Assembly: GCF_932526225.1 (NCBI RefSeq)
Contig: NC_064035.1
Span: 6,509,501-6,573,500, forward strand
DNA from: Nematostella vectensis
Taxonomy: Eukaryota > Cnidaria > Anthozoa > Actiniaria > Edwardsiidae
Length of the DNA stretch: 64,000 nucleotides
Reading direction: 5' to 3'
The translations under genes and the position numbers were made by a program. The first letter of the stretch is position 1. Each line of letters opens with the position of its first letter. A model generated the notes under the pieces. That model searched no databases. It was not told the DNA's origin and saw nothing but the letters and a program-made list of their open reading frames with translations. Below, piece after piece: positions 26,093-36,600 of this stretch.

Positions 26093-27257
26093 GTCGTAAC
26101 CAACTGTGTAATACGTTTATTATTTATCTTCTTTTGTGAACAGCTTTATTGCTTTCTAAGTCTGGGAAATCGCCTTTTATGTCATCCATGTTGCATCGCG
26201 GGTTATGGATTCACTGTACAACGCTATTTACAATAGGAGTATACAAACGGCGCTACGGCACTGCTCAATAGCGCAATATGAAGCCAACACTTGTATGCCC
26301 ACCATGTGGCAAAGCGCCGCCAGCCTTTGCTGGTGCTATTTGAACGGTTTTTAGTTATAAAAAGTATAAAACATAAAACTATCTAAATGTTTGATGAAAT
26401 TAATGCTTGCCGAGTTGTATTCCGCTATTCTCAACTCATATGTTTGTTTTTTAACTTAAACAATTCAAGCTATTTATTTATTTAATTTTGCTCCAGCAAA
26501 TTTTCGATTTCAAAGTCACAAGTTCAAATGAATTAAGAATGGTGGTTAGCAAAATTCTTTAAAAAATGGCTTACCTACATTTTCAAAAGAAATACTCAAG
26601 TTTTAAAAGACGATTTTACAAAAGAAGAGTAGATAGAAGAGTAGATATCGTTTCGAAGGTCCCTTTGTAAACCTCTTTCTCTTACCTGATTGTCGATTTT
26701 GGATCCCTTTCTCTAACTCTGCACCCGAATTCCAAGTTTAAACCATATAATATAGCAAAGTATGCCAAAGTTGATAGTATTTCAGCCAGTGTATGGACCT
26801 TGAGAAGGGAGCTAAAAGGGAGTGTACGGTGGAAAAATATCAAATCTGCGCATTTAGGCAAACAATGAAAGCAGGTGCGATGCAGGCGGAACACATTGTC
26901 ATTTTGCTGCCCTGCGTATTTTCCCCCTGTCAAGTTTGTTGACTCTTCCGCGTAAACTACTGATCTTTAGTGTCAAAGATTCATCACCGACGATCCCGGG
27001 CCAGGATTAGAATCATGGCTTTTAATTCTGGTAGCTATTGAAAACGGCCACCTGTTTAGCTTTAATAACCATAGGAGACTTTGATGCACGTATCAAAAAT
27101 GGCTTTGGGGTGAGAGTTTTGTCTATTAATGTGTGATTGTGTTGTATAATACCAATATTTGGAGGTGTTTTTCTTGTTATCATATTTCACGGTATTTAGG
27201 CCCGCCCTTTTTTAATGCTGGATCCTTAAATACTAAGGGTTGCTTATGTCAATTAAG

Positions 27258-27281
27258 ACATCCGGAAAATTTTCCGGATGT
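27258..27281. promoter_or_regulatory. 24-bp perfect palindrome
   Basis: Two ACATCCGGAA half-sites face each other around AATT, giving back-to-back ETS-like CCGGAA cores. It is ~330 bp past the end of the large minus-strand gene. Function is unknown. Confidence 0.4.
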
Positions 27282-27481
27282 AAGACAAAAGTGAAATTAG
27301 AAGAAATTCAATTTATTTTGTTTTTTTTTCTCCTTTTCAAAAAGTAAATTGCCTCCGTTTTCTTTTGTGTTATAACTGTCAACGCATCAACCTTGGATTC
27401 GTCATGGAGGGTGAGGAACTGGACTGCGTGTACACTCTATAAAAGACCTTAGTGTGCACCCTTTAAATATAGCTGACAAAT

Positions 27482-27487
27482 TTTATT
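27482..27487 (-). terminator. Poly(A) signal AATAAA
   Basis: The hexamer lies 123 bp downstream of the stop codon at 27610 on the minus strand and is the nearest canonical signal for the large receptor gene. Confidence 0.5.
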
Positions 27488-27609
27488 TATAAAAAATGCC
27501 TTTACGTTTCTATATACAACGTATAAATATACAAAAACAGTTGTACAAGATGTATTTACATACGAATTTTAAACGATATTTAAAAAATATTGTGTCGGCG
27601 AAAGACCTA

Positions 27610-30600
27610 TCAGAGATTGTTATTAAAGTTAAACAGACTATCACAGCAATTGTGAATAGGCGGAAGCCTTTCGTTGCTATTAGTTACGCGTGACCCGTCT
27701 TGCTGTTTGATTCTGGGTCTGTGGAAAGCTTGTAACGAGACACGTGATCCATGACTATGAGATTCTTTATTTACGTCTCCGTTCTCGTCATATGTCTCGC
27801 ATCGTTCTTCAATCGAATCAATAACTTCATCTCCGCAAAGCTGCGCACGCAGGTCGTAGTCTGCGGTAAGCATAACATGCTTTGGGCTGTCAGTTAGCTC
27901 GATTTGGTCCATGTCAAGTCGACTCATGGCTCCCCAGCGCCGCAGCCTTTGCGCAAATATCCTACCATAAAAAAGAAACTGTTATACAAAGTGAGAGTTT
28001 TCCTCCATGATTGGACATTATTATATTAAATCCCCCAATGAGCCGCTAACAAGCCGATTGACTGTACTGTGTGGCATAATCCCCTAGCGTAGCCGCTTAC
28101 AAGACGATTGACTGTACTGTGTGACATAATCCCCTAGTGTAGCCGCTAACAAGCCGATTGACTGTACTGGGTGACATAATCCCCTAGTGTAACCGCTAAC
28201 AAGCCGATTGACTGTACTGTGTGACATAATCCCCTAGTGTAGCCGCTAACAAGCCGATTGACTGTACTGTGTGACAAGATCCCCTAGTGTAACCGCTAAC
28301 AAGCCGATTGACTGTACTGTGTGACATAATCCCCTAGTGTAGCCGCTAACAAGCCGATTGACTGTACTGTGTGGCATAATCCCCTAGTGTAACCGCTAAC
28401 AAGCCGATTGACTGTACTGTGTGACATAATCCCCTAGTGTAGCCGCTTACAAGACGATTGACTGTACTGTGTGGCATAATCCCCTAGTGTAGCCGCTAAC
28501 AAGCCGATTGACTGTACTGTGTGACAAAGTCCCCTAGTGTAGCCGCTTACAAGACGATTGACTGTACTGTGTGACAAAATCCCCTAGCGTAGCCGCTTAC
28601 AAGCCGATTGACTGTACTGTGTGACATAATCCCCTAGTGTAGCCGCTAACAAGCCGATTGACTGTGTGACATAATTCCCCAGTGTAACCGCTTACAAGAC
28701 GATTGGCTGGGTGAAGTAATTCAAAGCGCACCTTTTCTCTAGTCTCCGTTGTCGTTTTGCTCTGGCGCTCTCCCGATACTCGAGGTCCTTAAGTGTGGGC
28801 AATCCGTCTTCAGCGAATGTTACTCGGGGTTTGCGTCGCTCTTGTTTCGCTTCACTTGAAACACATTGCTCAGAGGGCTTAGACGCCATTGCAATCGACT
28901 TTAATGACGTCACCGATATAGACGTTACCTCAGCGGGCTCTGACCTCAATGTTAATGACTGTGACGTCACGGTTGAAAAAGATGACCTCATTGAGGACAT
29001 CCTCTCTACCGTGCTCTCTGACGTCACGGGTAATGTTGCTTGTGCCGTCATAAGTGATGTCATTGATGATCCAGTTTGATCCGAGACTTTGGGATGTGGG
29101 GAATTCTCCTCAGACAATACATCTCGTGTTAAACGCACTTGCCTCTCCACTGCTAATAATTGAAGATTTCTCTTATCTGAACATGATACATACGAGCCTT
29201 GTAATAATGCACTTGGTAACACATCATGTGTTTGCTCAGTTTGTGTCGTCTGTGACGCCGCTGACGACACATCTGCAGATTGTGACGCAGCTTGCGATGG
29301 TAATTCCTTTTGCGAAATGGATATCTCTTCCATGGTTGTCGATTTTGGCGTTGACGGACAGTTCAATATTGTATTATTTCGTGACAAATCCTTCGGAGTT
29401 GACGAGGCATGTTGCGCTTTAGTCGGGGATAGAGATCTCGCCAATACCACATGTTGAACAATACAGTTGCTCCATAAGGTAGACGGTCTGTTAAGCGCTT
29501 CTGGCTGGGGACTTGTGTCCTCGGAGACCATTGGGTTAGGGAGTATAGACACTACGGATGGGTAAGGCTCTGGGGGAACGCCCCAAGGGTCTAAATGGCT
29601 CGGAGGAGTGCTACGTCGAGGTGACCCTGGCGGAGAAGAAAAAGGCAGAGACTGTAGCGACAACGAGGGGCAAGAAGGCGAGAAGAATCCTGAGTCGTCA
29701 GAGACCGCGGAAGACGCCAGTGAATGTGCCGGAGATGCAGGAATCTAAAAAAGGTAATCACGCGTCTATTGGAAACAGGCGGTGTTTTACCGTGAGATAA
29801 TGATGGAACACCTGCGGACCCCCGGGAACGGCAACGATGGTGGTGTATTTTAATACTGATAATGGTATGATGATAATGGTTCACCTCATAATGGTGTTTC
29901 TAATATCAGTACTATGCTCACACAAGACACAGCGAGGACGCTGTCGATGGCACGATGATGCTGATGATTGTGTGATGATACTGATTACGGTATGATAATA
30001 TTGATGATGATATGATGATACTGATGATGGTATGATGATACTGATGATGATATTGATGATGGTATGATAAAACTGATGATGGTATGATAATATTGATGAT
30101 GGTATGATGATACTGATGATGGTATGATGATATTGATGATGGATGATGATATTGATGATGGTATGATGATATTGATGATGGTATGATGATACTGATAATG
30201 GTATGATGATAATGGTTCACCTTATAATGGTGTTTCTAATATCAGTACTATGCTCACACAAGACACAGCGAGGACGCTGTTGATGGCACGATGATGCTGA
30301 TGATTGTGTGATGATACTGATTACGGTATGATAATATTGATGATGATATGATGATACTGATGATGGTATGATGATACTGATGATGATATTGATGATGGTA
30401 TGATAAAACTGATGATGGTATGATAATATTGATGATGGTATGATGATACTGATGATGGTATGATGATATTGATGATGGATGATGATATTGATGATGGTAT
30501 GATGATATTGATGATGGTATGATGATATTGATGATGGTATGATGATATTGATGATGGATGATGATATTGATGATGGTATGATGATATTGATGATGGTATG

Positions 30601-33600
30601 ATGATATTGATGATGGTATGATGATATTGATGATGGTATGATGATGCCGATGATGGTATGATGATACTGATGATGGTATGATGATACTGATGATGGTATG
30701 ATGATATTGATGATGGTATGATGATATTGATGATGGTATGATGATATTGATGATGGTATGATGATATTGATGATGGTATGATGATGCTGATCATAGAATC
30801 AATGATGATATTGATCATGGCAATGGTGAAGACGTCATAATCACGATTTCATCATGCTTCTAGCGAAGGTAAAATTTTATTACCTGATGGTAAGGGTTAC
30901 TCTTATCGTGAATGGTCTCCTCGTCCGTGTTCAAAAAGAGCTGTTTGGTGCCAGATACAAGCGTCTTGTCCTCAATACTTAAATCTTGCTCCACATGTTT
31001 TTTGAGATCCTCAAGCTGAGGCAGAACAAGTTTTAACATAGTCTGCTTTTGTACCCTGTAACGAGACAAATAAAGTAGAGTTAAGGTTACCTTAGTACCT
31101 TAAAGTAGTGTCAAGGCGTTGCATAGGTTACCCAATATCAAAGTAGTGTATAGATTACCCAATATCAAAGAGGTGCATAGATTACCCAATATCAAAGTAG
31201 TGTATAGATGACCCAATATTATAGGTGGTTTAAAGGTTAGCCACTATTTAAATCTTGTATAGATTACCCCATATTTAGGGAGCGGTCATGAATTACTTGG
31301 GGGGGTCAATTTTGCAAAACCCTGGGCTAAAAAATGTCCCCCCCCCCTCAAATCCAAGCCCCAAAAATCGTGACCCCCCCCCCCCTAGACCGGACGCCCA
31401 AAAAATTGCACGTCCACATTTTTATATTTAGTAAAACCACAGCGACTTGATATACATACTGAGTGTAGCTTAATATAACCTTTACTTAAATATAGATCAG
31501 CTAGCATGGCAATTTTGTCCTATTTAATTTAAGTATGAACCACTTCGCTAGTTTAAGAGTGGCACAGAGATAAACAACAAATACTGGTGTCGCTAGAAAA
31601 CGACTACGTCGTCGACAATTTTAACAAAGACATTTGAGTCTAGGTTTTGCAACATTTTAAAGTATTCGTTTTGTTCAACTGATTTGAACGGGCAGCTTTG
31701 TCTGTCAACCATAAGAGGGTTTCTCGAAATTTATTTATATAAAGACAAGATTGGTACCTGAACAATATGGAACTACATATACAAAAGTAGGAAACATTGT
31801 GAACTGAATACAATTTTCATTTCAACAATGACTCTCTTGCTCAATTCGACGCCCAAAAAAATGTGACCCCCCTTTAATAACAGCCCCAAGAAATGTGACA
31901 CCCCTATATCCGCGCCCAAAAAAACGTAGCCCCCCTACATATTTACCGCCCCCCCCCAGTAATTAATTACCGCTCCCTTAAGTTATTTAAAGGTTAGCCA
32001 CTATTTAAGTCTTGTATAGATTACTCAATTTTCAAGTGGTTTAAAGGTTAGCCACTATTTGAGTCTTGTATAGATTACCCAATATTAAAGTGTTTTAAAG
32101 TTTAGCCACTATTTAAGTCTTGTATAGATTACCCAATATTAAAGTGGTTTAAAGTTTAGCAACTATTTAAGTCATATATAGATTACCCAATATTAAAGTG
32201 GTTTAAAGTTTAGCCACTATTTAAGTCTTGTATAGATTACCCAATATTAAAGTGGTTTAAAGGTTAGCCACTATTTAAGTCTTGTATTCATTACCCCATA
32301 TTAAAGTGGAACTCATCTTGCCACTCCAGGTCTCTTTGTGGCGGCGAGTAGGCTGGGGAGAGTGCTCGGTAGAGGTGCCGTGCTGGCGACGCCTTGAACT
32401 CCTCGCGAACTCTGCTTGTCGTCACCCTCTGGCCGAGAAGACCAGTCTTCTCATCAATAGACCGACTTGACGCACTTGAAATCCTCGATCTGCCAGTCCT
32501 ATTGATGGAATGGCAAAAAAATAATAATAAAATAAAAATAATAGAACTGGACATTAATGCAGAGAAAGAAAACTGTATGTTGTGGACACGTATAGAACAT
32601 CTGGTTTTCCTACCAACTGAATGACATGTATAATGCCCCAATGACTCCCACAACCAACACTGGGATCCCAATCCACATTAGAGCCATTGTTCGCTCCCGC
32701 TTCTGTTCCTTGGCAGATACCTAAAGGGAATACAAATTACTATGGCTTACACGTTATAGTAATCAAGGGACGACTAAATTGAAATGGAAAAAACATCCTC
32801 GCTACTGTTACACGGTCCACGTGGACCCCAAGCAAGAAGTCTTACCTCATCGTCCGAAAGGTCCATGAGGACGGCAAAGTTGGACAAGTGATTGCACTGA
32901 CAAATGGAGTGGGTCTCGTTACCGGAGGCAAGCCAGCAGCCCCGTGTGGACCACCCTCCACCCTTGTGCGGGCTAAAACAAACAAAACTCGTAAGTATGA
33001 CATGTACCATCTATGTGCGGGCTACAAACAAACAAAACTCGTAAGTATGACATGTACCATCTATGTGCGGGCTACAAACAAACAAAACTCATAAGTATGA
33101 CATGTACCATCTATGTGCGGGCTAAACACAAATTATGTACATTGTGTGATTTCCCTTTCCTGGAATTCACATCCCACTAAAACACCTCGAAATTAAAATA
33201 AAAAACTGTTTAATTTTGTAGAATTACGGAGTGCGAGAGCCGAAAAGTGACGTTATTCGCCGAAATTACTGTGCGTAAAAAATCAAGCGACTTGCAAATC
33301 TGTTGTCATGTGCTATACATAGGAGCTATATAACTGATATAACTGATATTCATTTATTCATAAAGGTAGCGATAGAGTTGAGTAGTGAAGGATCACCTAC
33401 TTGATAGAATAATCCCAGAACACACATTTAGGATTCGCTCTCTTTGGCTGAAAAAGATTAATAAAGGTCAGTGCTATCTTCTAGACATCTTGTTTTCTTC
33501 GAAGTATATTGTTGAAACTTTGATCAAATATTTTTGACATATTTATTTATCGAACATTTGAACATGGAAAGTCTTTTTCTGTGCACCCAGTACTTCAATT

Positions 33601-36600
33601 TTAAAGACCCATCTGATTCTAATATAGAACGTTTACAAGATTCTTTTAAAAGCATCTTACAATGATTCTATTTTCCAGTACGAGCCTCTAAAAGCTTGAA
33701 ATAGTACCTTAATGTGTCCCAAAACAATGGTGACTGGAGGCGAAATCTTGCCCGATGGCGGAGGGTGAAGGATCGTGGAAAGAATCTTGGAGTTAGGACC
33801 AAGACCACTACTGTGAGATAAGAAAAGAAAGGACATCAGAATTGAGCGTTGCCTCCTCTCCCTCGTACTTCATAAGGAGGTGCACCGGGTGGGTACGCAT
33901 CCCCATTGAAATGGTTATTGTACCGTCAAAACATAAACTTTTTCGATATGCCCCCTCGGCAATTCCCGGGTACGTACGTGTCATACGCCGCTAACCTTCT
34001 CCCCTAACAGTTTCTTCTAAATCAAATCAACTTATATCAGCTTATGCTATCTGCTCATTGTAAGATAAGTACTAGTAGTACTGGTTATACCTTGCGTTTG
34101 TGTCACGGAGGATGTATGGTAGCGTCTTGTAACTCATGCTGGCTGCACTGATTTCGCCTAAAAGAAAGAGTAAAACAATAATATCGCACCCTTGACTACA
34201 TTCAACCGCATCGTCCCACTACCTGAACACATGTTGTGATCGCGAGTAGTAACCTGTTGCTACTCGAGAACCATTAACCTCCTGTGGTAATGGGTGCGTC
34301 TAATTGATCCTAGGAATCGACTGTTGCTATTTATCATGAATGTAGTGTCATTTTATCATGAATGTAGCGTGTTTGTAGTTTAAACTATTGTCCTATATTG
34401 TATCGTGTACAGGGTGCCAATTAGGAATTCGAGTTCGTTAGCCACCCGTCAACCACCCCCACCCCCACCCCCATCCCCCATCCCCAGCCACCCGTCCCCC
34501 ACCCCCACCCCCATCCCCAGCCACCCGTCCCCCACCCCCACCCCCATCCCCCATCCCCAGCCACCCATCCCCCATCCCCAGCCACCCGTCCCCCGTCCCC
34601 ACCCCCATCCCCCATCCCCAGCCACCCGTCCCCCACCCCCACCCCCATCCCCTTCCCCCCACCACACAGACATCATGTCTTAGTTACATATATACATTTC
34701 ATTGTAGCTTTTTATTTGTTTCACTCTATAATAGTTTTTAAAAATAAAATGAAAGAATACGATATCTTCTGCCTTTAGGTTCAAACCTTTGCTAAAGACG
34801 GAAGGAGGTATTGAGATAAAGTCATGGCGTGCGTCCCAGCGAGCAATCTTATCGTCTGTGTAGTCAGGAAACACAAGAACGCCATCACGTGACGACAAGC
34901 GATCCAGTTTGAGGACTGAAAAAAGAGAAAACATCAGAAGAAATGACAATACGACGTGCAACATGATTAGAACACATGATCGCCACAACATTAGAACACA
35001 AGAAATAAGCGGTGACCTCTAAAATTTTTAAACATAAGATCCGTTTCAGCATTAGCGGTAACTATGACAGAATGATTAACATTGTCGTACCGATGTTGTT
35101 GGTAATGAAAGTACTACGCATTTCCTCTCGAGGTAGACGAATGGCTGCTTGTAGAGAGAACATTTCCATCGCACGCAGCACTTCCGACGAACCCGACTTG
35201 GTCTAAAAAGAACAATGAATCCAAATTGACAATCAAAGATGTTTAAAGTGAAAGCACCTGCTTAAAATATAATAATGCAAATCAGGTCAAATAACATGCA
35301 AATGAAGTCAATTCAGACGCACAAAAACGTGCAAAAATAGGTCACGTGACGCGCATATAAGTCACGTCACGTGCAAAAAGGCCACATGACGCGTAAATAA
35401 AGTCACGTCACATGCAAAAAAGGTCAAGTGAAGGGCAAATAAGGCCACATCACGTGCAAATAAGGTCACACCATGTACGAATAAGGTCAAGTGAGGCGCA
35501 ACTAATATCACGTCACGTGCAAGTAAGGTTATGTCACGTGCAAGGTCACGTCGAGGTCAAATTAAGTGTTATTAAAGCCAATGACGTGCGCCATTAAGGT
35601 CAAGTTACATGACATCAAGGTCAAGACACGCCCAGTAGAGGTCACGTCTAGTGTGCCCTTACCCTCTGCAAGTTGTGCCATTCCTGCTGATTGGTCAAAT
35701 CCAGTAGGTTGCTGCTGGCGGTCATAAAGTTCTAAAAGATTTTAAAAAGTAGCCAGTATTAATAAAGAACAAAATATACTTTTGTACAGAGCAAATTTTC
35801 CCCTACTCAAACAGCTTCGCTTGATTTGCGCCAACATTGGTCAGCATTGCTGACGACGAACGTTGGTGAGCCTCTTTGCAGCAGCAGCCAGCATGGTAGA
35901 AACACTACTGCTTCGCTAGGCCCAGTACGACCGAGTGATCTTTCCAGTAGTGCTTCATATGGGTTAACCGAGAGGCAGAATCTCCCTAGGCCCAGTAAGA
36001 CCGCGTGATCTTTCCAGTAGTGTTTCATGTAAACTATGAGAGGCAGTATCTCTATCTATACTGACAAGTCGTATGTGAAGCCTATTTGATCATGCCATAT
36101 GTTATATCACGCGCGTTGCGTTACATGCACATGGTCCATGCGTACTGTTATGTTTTTCATTTCCACTTACGAGCAGAGTTTAATAAGTAAGCGTTGCGAT
36201 ACCTGCATATTGTGTTACCTGCATATCGTCCCTGTTAACCTCCAGCAAGTCGTTCTGACCGTTGTGCTGTACAATGGCTGACATGATGTTCACAGATTTG
36301 AGCAGGTCACCGCCAAAGATGAGCGAATTGTCAATCGTCTGCGTGGTGAGCTGAGCGAGGTCACGGATCAATGGGCTAGAGTCGGCAAATTCCGCTAGCT
36401 TGCGTGACTAGCGGCAGAGTAAAAACATGTCAGGCAAGTGTCACGCAAGAACTTAGCCACGCACCTGACTGATACTTTATTGTATTGTCACGCGTGACAA
36501 AATGTCACATACGTGAACACATGACCGTTTCACACAAGGTAAGCTATTATCTAGCAAAAGGATGATTTATATGGGAAGTTCTTGTCATTATGGAGTACGA

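Larger units (their letters stand above)
25553..27609. other. Intergenic spacer with a hAT-like MITE and a palindrome
   Basis: No gene is supported. A 150-bp MITE (25943-26092) and a 24-bp perfect palindrome (27258-27281, centred on GGAAAATTTTCC) are listed separately. AATAAA in minus orientation at 27482-27487 probably serves the large receptor gene that ends at 27610. Confidence 0.5.
27610..32498 (-). other. Cytoplasmic tail exons
   Basis: Exons 32498-32295, 31055-30884, 29744-28732 and 27961-27610 encode ~580 residues without any hydrophobic segment. The large 1013-nt exon is Ser/Thr/Pro-rich and ends with [10 protein letters not shown] (RVTF at 3534-3537, a PP1-docking type motif) followed by a basic helix-like stretch ([15 protein letters not shown]). 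No catalytic domain is recognised. Phase and splice sites close perfectly into the stop at 27610. Confidence 0.82.

Noticed and set aside
26682-26933. 83-codon minus-strand frame
   Set aside because: No family, no splice context and no start context; kept as non-coding.
28040-28720. CRISPR-like regular array
   Set aside because: Spacers are as conserved as the rest of the unit and the locus is a eukaryotic intron; it is a minisatellite. The same holds for 36784-37283.
30321-30818. 165-codon frame of His/Tyr/Ser/Ile repeats
   Set aside because: It is a reading of the GATGAT minisatellite in an intron; the surrounding exons splice across it.
34405-34683. Pro-rich and Gly/Trp-rich frames
   Set aside because: They are produced by the CCCCA-type repeat on both strands.
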